Positions 33,866 through 42,814 of a DNA stretch of 64,000 bases are shown piece after piece; within the stretch, counting starts at the first letter, position 1, and each line of letters opens with the position of its first letter. The notes under the pieces are model-generated. The model did no database searches, had not been told where the DNA came from, and saw nothing but the letters and a program-made list of their open reading frames with translations. Origin of the DNA: Gynurincola endophyticus (GTDB lineage: Bacteria > Bacteroidota > Bacteroidia > Chitinophagales > Chitinophagaceae); NCBI RefSeq assembly GCF_003991195.1, contig NZ_RCWL01000003.1:310001-374000 (forward strand), given 5' to 3'. The translations under genes were made by a program, and so were the position numbers.

Positions 33866-35116
33866 GTGAAGATAAACGTTTTATTAGTTTTTTTATTGTT
33901 CTCCACGGGCATTGCTGCTCAAACGTATCCGGTATCGGCGCTTGAATCACGCTTTTTGGAAGTGAATGCTACTATTTTATCTAAAAAATATGATATTGAA
34001 AAGGCCGAAGCCGCCATTCAACAGGCAAGATATTGGCAAAATCCCAGCTTTTCTATCAGTGAGGTCAACTTATGGAAAAATTCATCCAGTGAAACGTTAC
34101 CACATCTGATTGGTAACTATGGTGCTTACCAGCAATTCGCATTTGAATTGGAACAACTTATTGAAACTGCCGGAAAACGTCAGAAAAGAGTTGATATCAG
34201 GAAAACAGAAAAGGAAGTAGCTCAAATTGAATTCATTGAATTGTTAAGAGCGTTAACAAAAGAGTTTCGTACGACCATTCATCAGTTGAATATCCAGCAA
34301 CATCAACTCCTGCAACTTATTTCTTTTGTGGAACTGTATGAATCAATGGCGCTGCAATATCAAAAACAATCAGCGGTTAATAATGTATCAAAGGCTGATT
34401 ACCTCAGAATCAAATCAGAATTATCAAACGTAGAAAATGAATTGATTCAACTACAGTCTGCCCAAAACGCTACACTACACCAGTTAAGGGTTCTCACACA
34501 ATTAAATGATTTGACGGTAGATCAGATCCTTTTTGATAAAGATCAGTTTAATCTTTTGTCGAAGGTCGGATTGGATGTAAAGTCAAGCGTACTAAAGAAC
34601 AGTCTTGCTTTAAAAAAGCAGGAACTCGAACTGGAGCATGCTCATAAAGCATTAAAACTTGAAAAAGCTGAAAAAACGCCGGATTTAAACTTACAAGCCA
34701 ATTATGACCGGGGCGGTAATATGATGAGAGACTTTGTGGGATTGGGAGTAAGCATTGATCTGCCGGTATTCAATAGGAATAAAGGCAACATCAAAGCTGC
34801 AGCATTAACTATTGAGCAGGAGAAGATGAATAAGAATGCTATTGAAATCGAATTGACGAATAACATTGAACGGTTGGTGGTACAGTTAGCGGGTTACGAA
34901 AAAGCATTGAACAGATGGCGAATTGATGAAACCGACGATCATGAAGCAATGTTGAATAATTATAAGAAACACCTTCAAACAAAACAGGTGACATTGATTG
35001 AGTTTATAGACTTTACCAGATCTTTTATGGAGGCACGAAATGCCTACTTCAGCCTTTTGACACAGTATTACGAAACATTTGAAGAAATCAATTACATCAC
35101 CGGACAAGCGCTTTAA
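33866..35116 (+). CDS. TolC-family outer-membrane efflux protein
   Basis: A 416-residue outer-membrane factor with a signal peptide (about 1-19, ending G-I-A-A-Q). The rest is mostly helical with heptad-like repeats, for example the A-I-Q-Q-A-R-Y-W-Q-N-P-S motif near residue 50 typical of metal-type (CusC/CzcC) TolC homologues. It forms the trimeric exit duct for the adaptor and RND pump encoded directly downstream; the adaptor gene starts 3 bases after its stop. The start is GTG at 33866. Confidence 0.9.
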   Translation: MKINVLLVFLLFSTGIAAQTYPVSALESRFLEVNATILSKKYDIEKAEAAIQQARYWQNPSFSISEVNLWKNSSSETLPHLIGNYGAYQQFAFELEQLIETAGKRQKRVDIRKTEKEVAQIEFIELLRALTKEFRTTIHQLNIQQHQLLQLISFVELYESMALQYQKQSAVNNVSKADYLRIKSELSNVENELIQLQSAQNATLHQLRVLTQLNDLTVDQILFDKDQFNLLSKVGLDVKSSVLKNSLALKKQELELEHAHKALKLEKAEKTPDLNLQANYDRGGNMMRDFVGLGVSIDLPVFNRNKGNIKAAALTIEQEKMNKNAIEIELTNNIERLVVQLAGYEKALNRWRIDETDDHEAMLNNYKKHLQTKQVTLIEFIDFTRSFMEARNAYFSLLTQYYETFEEINYITGQAL

Positions 35117-35118
35117 TT

Positions 35119-36210
35119 ATGAGAAAATATTCATTACTATATATACTTCCTTTATTAATATTAAATGCCTGTGCTGATGCGCCGGCAAATACAACTGCTG
35201 ATGTAAAGCCATCTGCTTTCTGTTTAAATGATGAGTTAAAGAAATCAACTACCCTTTACCCTGTTAAATTATTGCCCGTTACGGAACAAATAACATTATC
35301 GGGAAAAATCGAGTATAATGAAAATGATCTGGTAGCATTCAGAAGTTTACTGGATGGGATTGTTGAGAAGGTAAATTTTGAACTAGGTGATTATGTGAAA
35401 AAGGGACAGGTATTGATTACAGTAAAATCGAATCAGGTTTTAGAGTTGTATCAACAGATGAATGTAAATGCCAATCAGGTTGATCTATTGCAAAAACAAG
35501 TGCAGACCAAAAAGGAGCTACTGGCAGACGGAATGATCTCTGCGCCGGAAGTAGTAGAAATGGAACACGAATTAATCAACGCAAAAAATGAACTGGAGCG
35601 TACCCGGAAAACATTACAAATGTTTAAGGCCGGTAGTGATGGCAACTATCAGATTATAGCGCCAAAGGATGGTTATATTATTCAAAAATCAGTGAGCCCC
35701 GGGCAAACTATTACAGACGACAGTGAAGCTTTATTTTCTATTTCAAACCTGAATCAGGTTTGGGCAATGGTGAATATTTATGCAAATAATTTAAAGTTTG
35801 TAAAAACCGGTGACCGCGTAAGAGTTAGAACGATTGCCTACCCGGATGTAATGTATAACGGAACCATTGATAAAATATATAATGTATTTGATGATAATGA
35901 ACATGTGTTGAAAGCAAGAGTAGTTCTTGAAAATAAAAATTTAAACTTATTGCCAGGATTAGCCGCTGATATCATTATCAATAAGGGGGCATCAAGTGGT
36001 ACTGCTTACGCGATACCCTCAGAAGCGAAAATATTTTACAATAACAAAAACTATGTAGTAATCTACAAAAACGACTGTGATTTGGACATCAGAAAAGTCA
36101 CCATTGTTGCTCAAAATGAAGAACATATTTATGTGAAAGAAACTTTTGCCGAGAACGAACAGGTGATAGTTAAGAACGGATTGATATTATTTGAACAGTT
36201 AAATCATTAG
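35119..36210 (+). CDS. RND efflux periplasmic adaptor lipoprotein (CusB/CzcB type)
   Basis: A 363-residue membrane-fusion protein. It is a lipoprotein (lipobox L-I-L-N-A-C at about residue 16). It then has the barrel-sandwich/lipoyl half (V-E-K-V-N-F-E-L-G-D-Y-V-K-K-G), a helical hairpin (about 115-170), the second lipoyl half (I-I-A-P-K-D-G-Y-I) and beta-barrel and membrane-proximal domains. The His-rich N-terminal extension of some metal adaptors is absent. It lies 4 bases before the RND gene. It links the inner-membrane pump to the TolC-like duct. Confidence 0.92.
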   Translation: MRKYSLLYILPLLILNACADAPANTTADVKPSAFCLNDELKKSTTLYPVKLLPVTEQITLSGKIEYNENDLVAFRSLLDGIVEKVNFELGDYVKKGQVLITVKSNQVLELYQQMNVNANQVDLLQKQVQTKKELLADGMISAPEVVEMEHELINAKNELERTRKTLQMFKAGSDGNYQIIAPKDGYIIQKSVSPGQTITDDSEALFSISNLNQVWAMVNIYANNLKFVKTGDRVRVRTIAYPDVMYNGTIDKIYNVFDDNEHVLKARVVLENKNLNLLPGLAADIIINKGASSGTAYAIPSEAKIFYNNKNYVVIYKNDCDLDIRKVTIVAQNEEHIYVKETFAENEQVIVKNGLILFEQLNH

Positions 36211-36214
36211 TCTG

Positions 36215-39200
36215 ATGCAGAAGTTAGTGCAAAAAATTGTAACCTTTTCTATAAGGAATACTACGTTTGTTTTGTTTGCAACCATTGCTATGCTGCTGTC
36301 TGGCATTTATCTCCTCAGGCATACTGCAATAGAGGCTTTTCCGGATGTAACCAATACGAGAGCGAGAGTGATTACCCAATGGCCGGGCAGAAGTGCTGAA
36401 GAAATAGAAAAAATGGTGACACTTCCTATTTCTAAAGTAATGAATAGTATTCCGAGAAAGTCTAATATCCGGTCTATTTCTTTATTCGGACTTTCTGTTG
36501 TTACTGTTCAGTTTGAAGATGGTGTGGAAGATTTCTATGCTCAACAGTATGTATCCAACAAACTCAACGGTGTGGAGTTACCTGAAGGTGCAGAAGCCTC
36601 CATCGAACCTCCTTCGGGTGCTACCGGTGAAATTTTCAGATACATTATCCGGAGCGACTTGCCTATTAAAGAAATTTCGGCAATACAAGACTGGGTCATA
36701 GAGCGTGAATTATTAAGTGTTCCCGGCGTGGCAGATGTGATCAGCTTTGGAGGAGAGGAGAAAATTTTTGAAATTAAAATTAATCCTACCGAACTTAAAA
36801 ATTATGAACTAAGTCCTTTAGATGTATTTGAAGCGGTTTCAAAGTCAAATATAAATGTTGGAGGTGATGTGATTCAGCAAGGAGATCAGGCTTATGTGGT
36901 ACGTGGTGTCGGATTACTTGATAATATAGCGGATATTGAAAGTATTACAGTAAAGTTAACGGGGTCTACTCCTATTTTAATAAAGAATGTAGCCGATGTG
37001 GTGGTTTCCGGCAGGCCTCGCCTCGGACAGGTCGGGTATAATGGAGATGATGATCTGGTACAGGGAATTGTAGTAATGCTCAGAGGTGAAAACCCCTCTG
37101 AAGTGATTAAACATCTGAAAGATAAAATTGAAGAACTGAATGAAAGAACATTACCCGATAACATAAAAATTGAAACGGTTGTAGATCGTACGAAACTCGT
37201 AGACAACACTGTAAAAACGGTTTCAAAAAATCTGATAGAAGGAATTCTTCTGGTTTCTATTATTGTTTTTGTTTTTCTGTATAACTGGAAGTCTACTATT
37301 ATCGTAGCTTCTGTAATACCGCTGTCTTTTCTTTTTGCAATCATAATGTTGAAGATTCAGGGATTACCTGCTAATCTGATTTCAATGGGATCTTTAGATT
37401 TCGGATTGCTGCTGGAGGGTACATTGGTAATTGTTGAAACAGTCTTTGTTGCTTTAGCGGCGTTGTCGCATCAGGTAGGGCCTGAAAGATTTGCAAAGAT
37501 GAGTAAAATGGGAGTGATTAAGAAAAGTGCTGGTAGCGTTGCTTCTTACATATTTTTTGCATTAATTATATTGATTGTTGCATTACTGCCTATTTTTTCT
37601 TTTCAGAAAGTAGAAGGTAAAATGTTTACTCCACTTGCATTTACACTAGGATACGCTTTGTTAGGGTCGTTGATTTTGAGCCTTACTTATGTACCTGCAA
37701 TGTGTAAACTGCTTTTTACTAAAAATGTTCAGGAAAAGGAGAATTTTGTAACGAAATTTTTTCAGGGTTCAATTTTTTCCATACACGAGAAAACATTTAA
37801 ACGGAAACGCCTGACAATTGGAATTTTCCTGGGTATTCTTGCTTTATGTGCATTTAAGTTCGCTCATTATGGATCTGAATTCTTACCTAAGCTGAATGAA
37901 GGAGCTATTTATATCAGAGCAACGCTGCCTAACAGCGTTAACCTGGAACAATCTACAAAGTTAACCAGGGAAATGAAAAAGATGATGATGGATAATTGTG
38001 ACGAGATTGACTTTATCCTGACACAAACAGGCCGTCCAAACGATGGAACAGATCCCACCGGCTTCTTTAATATTGAGTTTAATGTTCAGCTGAAGGATGC
38101 CAAAGAATGGAAAAGAAAAGTTTCAAAGGAAGATGTAATTCAAGAATTGAGAGAAAAGCTAAATCACTATCCCGGAATTAATTTTGGGTTTAGTCAGCCG
38201 ATTCAGGATAATGTAGAGGAATACGTAGCCGGTGTTAAAAGCTCTTTGGTAATAAAAATTTTCGGAAACGATCTTTACGATCTGGAAAAGTACGCCAACC
38301 AGGTAGCTGGCGCAATAGGTAAAGTGAACGGAGTAACCGATATCAATGTATATAAAAACATCGGTTTGCCCGAATTGCGTATTCAGTTGCATGATTCTAA
38401 AATGGCAAAGTATGGCGTGTTTACCTCAGATGTTCAGGCAGTAATTGCTATGACGATTGGCGGACAAGCTGCTACTAAGCTATACGAAGGGGATCGTCAG
38501 TTTGACGTTGTTCTGCGTTTTCAGGAATCTTACCGGAATACTCCGGAAAAGATTGCCAATATATTAATTCCTACCAGTAACGGACAAAATATTCCATTAC
38601 AGGAAATTGCTACGATTGGTTATCATACTGGTCCGGCATTCATTTATCGTGAAGGAAATAGCAGATATATTGGTATTGGCTTTAGCATTGACGGCCGCGA
38701 CTTAGGGAGTACTATTGCCGAAGCAAAATCGGTTGTGGAAAAAGAGGTAAAATTGCCGAAAGAAAGCTATATGGAATGGGCTGGTGAATTTGAGAGCAAA
38801 GAAAGGGCTACCAAACAATTGGCATTGGTTGTTCCAATTTCTTTAGTACTGATTTTATTGCTGTTATATTCAAACTTCGGTAATGTCAAAGATACTGCAA
38901 TTGCTTCGCTTACACTGGCATTTGCATTTATTGGTGGTTTTCTATCGCTATGGGTTACAGGAACAATTTTTGGTATTTCAGCTGGTATTGGCTTTATAAT
39001 ACTCTTCGGAGTTGCTACTATTGATGGTATTGTATTGATTGGTGTAATACGCGAGAATATGAAAAAAAGAATGGAACTCAAAAAGGCAATTGAACAGGGT
39101 GTTCGAAGCAGAATCAGACCTGTAGTTATGATTGCATTAATGGGTTCAATGGGATTACTACCGGCAGCAATGTCAACAGGTATGGGATCGGAAATTCAAA

Positions 39201-39301
39201 AACCCCTGGCGATTATGATTGTAGGAGGTTTGTTGATTTGTTTAATTCTATCGTTTACCGTGCTTCCCGTTGTTTTTTACCTGGCCTATAGAAAGAAGTA
39301 A
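36215..39301 (+). CDS. CusA/CzcA-family heavy-metal-type RND efflux pump
   Basis: A 1028-residue inner-membrane proton antiporter with twelve helices and two large periplasmic loops. The R-A-R-V-I-T-Q-W-P-G start of the first loop is typical of the HME-RND branch (CzcA, CusA, TIGR00914). The helix-4 proton-relay triad of CzcA (Asp402, Asp408, Glu415) is Asp395, Glu401 and Glu408 here, so the middle acid is Glu instead of Asp. The Met ligands of CusA could not be assigned. The substrate may be Zn/Co/Cd-type or another cation. A terminator follows the stop. Confidence 0.9.
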   Translation: MQKLVQKIVTFSIRNTTFVLFATIAMLLSGIYLLRHTAIEAFPDVTNTRARVITQWPGRSAEEIEKMVTLPISKVMNSIPRKSNIRSISLFGLSVVTVQFEDGVEDFYAQQYVSNKLNGVELPEGAEASIEPPSGATGEIFRYIIRSDLPIKEISAIQDWVIERELLSVPGVADVISFGGEEKIFEIKINPTELKNYELSPLDVFEAVSKSNINVGGDVIQQGDQAYVVRGVGLLDNIADIESITVKLTGSTPILIKNVADVVVSGRPRLGQVGYNGDDDLVQGIVVMLRGENPSEVIKHLKDKIEELNERTLPDNIKIETVVDRTKLVDNTVKTVSKNLIEGILLVSIIVFVFLYNWKSTIIVASVIPLSFLFAIIMLKIQGLPANLISMGSLDFGLLLEGTLVIVETVFVALAALSHQVGPERFAKMSKMGVIKKSAGSVASYIFFALIILIVALLPIFSFQKVEGKMFTPLAFTLGYALLGSLILSLTYVPAMCKLLFTKNVQEKENFVTKFFQGSIFSIHEKTFKRKRLTIGIFLGILALCAFKFAHYGSEFLPKLNEGAIYIRATLPNSVNLEQSTKLTREMKKMMMDNCDEIDFILTQTGRPNDGTDPTGFFNIEFNVQLKDAKEWKRKVSKEDVIQELREKLNHYPGINFGFSQPIQDNVEEYVAGVKSSLVIKIFGNDLYDLEKYANQVAGAIGKVNGVTDINVYKNIGLPELRIQLHDSKMAKYGVFTSDVQAVIAMTIGGQAATKLYEGDRQFDVVLRFQESYRNTPEKIANILIPTSNGQNIPLQEIATIGYHTGPAFIYREGNSRYIGIGFSIDGRDLGSTIAEAKSVVEKEVKLPKESYMEWAGEFESKERATKQLALVVPISLVLILLLLYSNFGNVKDTAIASLTLAFAFIGGFLSLWVTGTIFGISAGIGFIILFGVATIDGIVLIGVIRENMKKRMELKKAIEQGVRSRIRPVVMIALMGSMGLLPAAMSTGMGSEIQKPLAIMIVGGLLICLILSFTVLPVVFYLAYRKK

Positions 39302-39347
39302 ACGTTCGTTAAAAAGATTGTTTTTTTCGAGTCATGTATATGTTAAA

Positions 39348-39386
39348 AGAGGTTGATCTACGTGGGTAGACAACCTCTGTTTTTTA
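39348..39386 (+). terminator. terminator of the RND efflux unit
   Basis: A long hairpin: AGAGGTTG (39348-39355) pairs with CAACCTCT (39371-39378), with an inner TCTAC/GTAGA stem, followed by GTTTTTTAT. It lies 46 bases past the RND stop and reaches the end of the convergent TIGR02757 gene. Confidence 0.88.
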
Positions 39387-40160
39387 TGAGAATTTTTCAA
39401 CAACGCCTAGTCCGAACAAGGCAAAATCATACTTAGCCGGATCTTCCGGATCGAGCTTTTTCAGGTAATCTGTTAACTCAACCGCTGCCAACCAATCAGT
39501 TTGAGGACGATCGAGTAATTGAAATCGCTTCGCTACACGGGCAACGTGTAAATCAATCGGACAAATAAGCTGATGTGGTTTTATTTGTTGCCAGATGCCG
39601 AAATCTACCCCTCCATTATCTTTTCTTACCATCCACCTTAAATACATATTGATTCTTTTGCAGGATGATTTTCTGGCAGGAGTAGCAATGTGTTTGGTTG
39701 TTCTTTGAGGAACATATTCCAACGAAAAAAAATAGTTATAAAATCCCCGCAAAGCATTTTCTACATTCGTATCGCCTTTTTTCATCGAGCGTGTGAACGC
39801 ATCTTCCAGCGAATCATACCGGAGGTAGTGTTGCTGTAAGAACTCAACAAAATAGAGTAAATCGGTATCATTAAAGGTGCGATGAACAAAACCTAATAGT
39901 TTTTCTCTGTCTCTTTCCTGATGTTGTGTAATGAATTGATGAGGTGCATTGTCCATACGTTTCATCAATTCTGTAGTTTTGTTAATAATAATACGACGAT
40001 TACCCCAGGCAAAGATGGAGGCAAAAAAGCCGGAAATTTCCTTGTCTTGCTTAAGAGAAAACCTGTGAGGGATAGAGATAGGATCCCCTTTGATAAAATC
40101 GGGTTGATTGTATTGTTCTACTTTTTGATTAAGAAAGTTAATCAATGATTTTTTCTTCAT
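39384..40160 (-). CDS. TIGR02757 family protein (DUF2400)
   Basis: A 258-residue protein. The start (L-N-Q-K-V-E-Q-Y-N-Q-P-D-F), the I-F-A-W-G-N-R-R segment near residue 50 and the late C-P-I-D-L-H-V-A-R-V-A-K-R-F match the TIGR02757 family, which is common in Bacteroidota. The last segment resembles a helix-hairpin-helix DNA-glycosylase-like region, so a DNA-related role has been suspected, but no function is known to me. It stands alone. Confidence 0.88.
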   Translation of the reverse strand: MKKKSLINFLNQKVEQYNQPDFIKGDPISIPHRFSLKQDKEISGFFASIFAWGNRRIIINKTTELMKRMDNAPHQFITQHQERDREKLLGFVHRTFNDTDLLYFVEFLQQHYLRYDSLEDAFTRSMKKGDTNVENALRGFYNYFFSLEYVPQRTTKHIATPARKSSCKRINMYLRWMVRKDNGGVDFGIWQQIKPHQLICPIDLHVARVAKRFQLLDRPQTDWLAAVELTDYLKKLDPEDPAKYDFALFGLGVVEKFS

Positions 40161-40228
40161 AAAACTACAGAGAAACTACTTGTATACAACTCTTCCGCTT
40201 TTTTTAAAAGGGAAATGTAATGATGTTA

Positions 40229-40262
40229 AAAAGACTGTATCCTGAAGGATACAGTCTTTTTA
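40229..40262. terminator. terminator between TIGR02757 and metB-like genes
   Basis: A perfect fourteen-base stem AAAAGACTGTATCC/GGATACAGTCTTTT (40229-40242 with 40247-40260), loop TGAA. It follows the minus-strand metB-like gene directly (stop at 40267) and is strong enough to work either way. Confidence 0.9.
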
Positions 40263-40266
40263 ATAT

Positions 40267-41406
40267 TTAGCCAATAGCTTGATTCAGGTCTTCAATGAGA
40301 TCTTCAACGTCTTCAATTCCTACACTTAACCGGATTAAAGAATCGGATAAACCATTTTTGATTCTTTCTTCTCTCGGAATAGAAGCGTGGGTCATGGTAG
40401 CCGGGTGGTTGATTAAAGACTCAACACCGCCAAGACTTTCTGCCAGTGCAAAAACTTTGGTAGAAGTCAGTACTCTTTTAACATTTGCGTCACTTTCGTC
40501 TTTTAGCGTAAAACTAATCATACCACCGAAATCACGCATTTGTTTTGCTGCAATAGCATATCCTGGAAAATCTTCAAATCCGCACCAGTAAACTTTACCG
40601 ACCTTAGGATGAGATCTTAAAAAGTGAGCAACGGCTTTACCATTTTCACAGTGGCGTTGCATTCTTACATGTAAAGTTTTGATACCTCTCAGTACCAGAA
40701 AGCAATCCATTGGTCCGGGTACAGCTCCGCTGCTTTTTTGAATAAAGTAAAGTTGATCTCTTAATTTTTCATCATTAATAATAAGCGCGCCCTGTACAAC
40801 ATCGCTATGCCCGCTAAGGTATTTGGTAGCGGAATGTAAAACAATGTCACAACCTAAGTCTAAAGGATTTTGTAAATAGGGTGAGGCGAAAGTGTTATCA
40901 ACACAGGTAATAATATTTTTTGCTTTAGCCAATTTTGCAATAGCCTCGATATCAGCTACGTTCAGGAGTGGGTTCGTAGGTGTTTCGATCCAGATAAGTT
41001 TAGTTTTATTGTTGATTACGTTTTCAATGTTTTTAAGCTCGAACATATCAACGAAGTGAAATTTAATTCCAAACTTTTCAAATATTTTAGTGAACAAACG
41101 GTACGTACCACCATACATATCATTTCCTGCAATCACTTCATCACCAGGAACCAATAATTTGAGTACGGCATCAGTGGCTGCTACTCCGCTGGAGAAGGCC
41201 AACCCAAACTTACCGTTTTCAATGGCTGCCAGTGCATTTTCCAACGCTGTACGGGTTGGATTTTGAGAACGGGCATATTCATATCCTTTATTATCACCGG
41301 GAGCAGCCTGTACGAACGTTGAAGTTTGATAGATCGGAGTCATAATTGCTCCGGTACTGGGATCGGGTTCAACCCCTGCATGTATAAATTTAGTACCTAT
41401 TTTCAT
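40267..41406 (-). CDS. metB: cystathionine gamma-synthase/lyase-type PLP enzyme
   Basis: A 379-residue trans-sulfuration enzyme (Cys/Met metabolism PLP family, PF01053). PLP-binding features are present: Y-A-R-S-Q-N-P-T near residue 45, S-S-G-V-A-A near 72, Y-G-G-T-Y near 98 and the Schiff-base Lys195 in H-S-A-T-K-Y-L-S-G-H. It may make cystathionine from an acyl-homoserine and cysteine or split cystathionine; close relatives do either, so the symbol is tentative. It is monocistronic, with a strong terminator. No SAM riboswitch is visible in the leader. Confidence 0.88.
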   Translation of the reverse strand: MKIGTKFIHAGVEPDPSTGAIMTPIYQTSTFVQAAPGDNKGYEYARSQNPTRTALENALAAIENGKFGLAFSSGVAATDAVLKLLVPGDEVIAGNDMYGGTYRLFTKIFEKFGIKFHFVDMFELKNIENVINNKTKLIWIETPTNPLLNVADIEAIAKLAKAKNIITCVDNTFASPYLQNPLDLGCDIVLHSATKYLSGHSDVVQGALIINDEKLRDQLYFIQKSSGAVPGPMDCFLVLRGIKTLHVRMQRHCENGKAVAHFLRSHPKVGKVYWCGFEDFPGYAIAAKQMRDFGGMISFTLKDESDANVKRVLTSTKVFALAESLGGVESLINHPATMTHASIPREERIKNGLSDSLIRLSVGIEDVEDLIEDLNQAIG

Positions 41407-41722
41407 GATAATTATTTATTATAAAATACAAATATCGTTTATTTATTTTAAACCCGATTTCGACAAAAAAACACTTTCTGCTTGCACAATATCCCTTTTA
41501 ACAGAACTTTTTGCTAAAAAAAGAAAAAGGCTGTAACATTCTTGAAGTGCAGTCTGGTATTGAGTTGTAGCAATTGCTTCGGGTGTTCGCTTCCGTTGAA
41601 TTTTTAACATTTTTGTGAAATAATTATTAAATCACCCCCATTCATACATAAACACTTTTTTCATGTTGTTGCCGAAATTACTTTTGTGTTGAAATTATAG
41701 CCAAACAAAAAAAAATAAAGCC
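41407..41722. other. 316-base intergenic stretch
   Basis: The divergent gap between the metB-like and PepSY-like genes. On the plus side it holds a perfect -7 box at 41679-41686. On the minus side no exact promoter box was seen (the nearest is GATATTTG with one mismatch, about 30 bases before the ATG). The middle is low-complexity AT-rich sequence. No gene or riboswitch is recognised. Confidence 0.5.
41679..41686 (+). promoter_or_regulatory. -7 box of the PepSY-like gene
   Basis: TACTTTTG fits TAnnTTTG exactly and ends 36 bases before the ATG at 41723. Confidence 0.5.
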
Positions 41723-42157
41723 ATGAAAAATTTTCAATTATTAATTATTGCCTTAATCACTTCGATTAGTGTTTTTGCAAATGAATCAGAAAAAACAGTA
41801 AAAGAAGCATTCAAAAGCGACTATGCGTCAGCTACAAATGCAGCCTGGAATAAAGACGGAGATTTATATTTAGTAAGTTTTGATGTAGACGGAGTAAAAG
41901 CAAAAGCTACTTATACAGAAGGTGGAGAAATGGTTCAGTTAATTCAGTACATTCCTGAAGAGCACTTACCAATGTATATCCGCAATGTGATTAAAAGTTC
42001 TTTAGGTAGTAAAAAAACCGTAAATGTTGTAACTACAATTTCTAACAAAGAAGGCACCAGCTATTTTGTAAGAATGGAAGATGCTAAAAACTGGTATTTA
42101 TATAAAATAGATTCTTACGGTTACAGCGAAAGAGTTGAAAAATTCAAAAAAGCGTAA
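41723..42157 (+). CDS. secreted PepSY-like protein
   Basis: A 144-residue exported protein with a signal peptide (about 1-19, ending V-F-A-N). The mature part has the PepSY-like pattern (F-K-S-D-Y-A-S-A-T-N-A-A-W, then Y-L-V-S-F, a second strand A-K-A-T-Y, then L-P-M-Y-I-R-N-V-I) seen in BLIP-like/PepSY-like proteins of Bacteroidota. These are thought to inhibit proteases or bind in the periplasm; function here is unknown. It has its own promoter box and a terminator. Confidence 0.72.
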   Translation: MKNFQLLIIALITSISVFANESEKTVKEAFKSDYASATNAAWNKDGDLYLVSFDVDGVKAKATYTEGGEMVQLIQYIPEEHLPMYIRNVIKSSLGSKKTVNVVTTISNKEGTSYFVRMEDAKNWYLYKIDSYGYSERVEKFKKA

Positions 42158-42171
42158 GCAAATTTTCAAGA

Positions 42172-42205
42172 AAAAAGGTATCCATTCGGATACCTTTTTC
42201 TTTTT
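42172..42205. terminator. bidirectional terminator
   Basis: The stem AAAAAGGTATCC (42172-42183) pairs with GGATACCTTTTT (42188-42199) around ATTC, then CTTTTT. It lies between the PepSY-like gene and the convergent DUF2911 gene. Confidence 0.9.
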
Positions 42206-42806
42206 ATAAAGTTACAATGGGAAGATATACAATCGATTCATCCCATGCGATTACAAGATAATTTTCACCTTGTTCCTCTAAGAATTCCATTGTAAAAATC
42301 TCCTGAGCCTGAGTAAGTTTTTCAACCGGAAGGCTGACAGACAAATAATCTTGTGTTGAATCAATTTTCAATCCCCAGGTATATAAGTCTTTATTAAGCA
42401 CAATCTTCCACTCTTTTTCTTGTGGAATACAATACATTACATATCGTCCTGCTTCTATGGTTTGTCCATTGATACTGGCTTGCTGAAAAAATTCTATTTC
42501 GGTAGCTTCATTTGCTCCCAGGCGCCAGGGTTTATCAAAAGGAATTACCTCTCCGAAGATAGTGCGTCCGTTTTTTTGCGGGCGCGAATAAATTACTCTA
42601 CAGATAGGCTTACGATTATAATCCTGTTGAATTTTCAGCTTCGGATAGTCTACAGGTAAATAAATCATATCCATCGGAGACTGGTCAACTCCGTATTTCG
42701 CGAGCGATTGTATTACATTATTTTGTATAAATCTTTCGTTGGAGTTAGAACCTTGTTTACAAGCAAAGAGTGTAAAAAGTGAAATGACAAGCGGCAAATA
42801 CTTCAT
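42204..42806 (-). CDS. DUF2911 lipoprotein
   Basis: A 200-residue protein with a lipoprotein signal (L-F-T-L-F-A-C near residue 16). The DUF2911 domain (PF11138) covers about 45-200 with the core motif Y-S-R-P, then I-F-G-E-V-I-P and W-R-L-G-A-N-E-A-T-E-I. The family is mostly found in Bacteroidota and related phyla and has no known role. It is a tandem paralogue of the next gene, 8 bases apart. The lipid anchor suggests an outer-membrane inner-face position, the partner being soluble. Confidence 0.88.
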   Translation of the reverse strand: MKYLPLVISLFTLFACKQGSNSNERFIQNNVIQSLAKYGVDQSPMDMIYLPVDYPKLKIQQDYNRKPICRVIYSRPQKNGRTIFGEVIPFDKPWRLGANEATEIEFFQQASINGQTIEAGRYVMYCIPQEKEWKIVLNKDLYTWGLKIDSTQDYLSVSLPVEKLTQAQEIFTMEFLEEQGENYLVIAWDESIVYLPIVTL

Positions 42807-42814
42807 GCAAAGAA

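Noticed and set aside
41407-41600. SAM riboswitch in the leader of the metB-like gene
   Set aside because: I looked for the conserved SAM-I core on the minus strand and found neither the core pairs nor an expression-platform hairpin.
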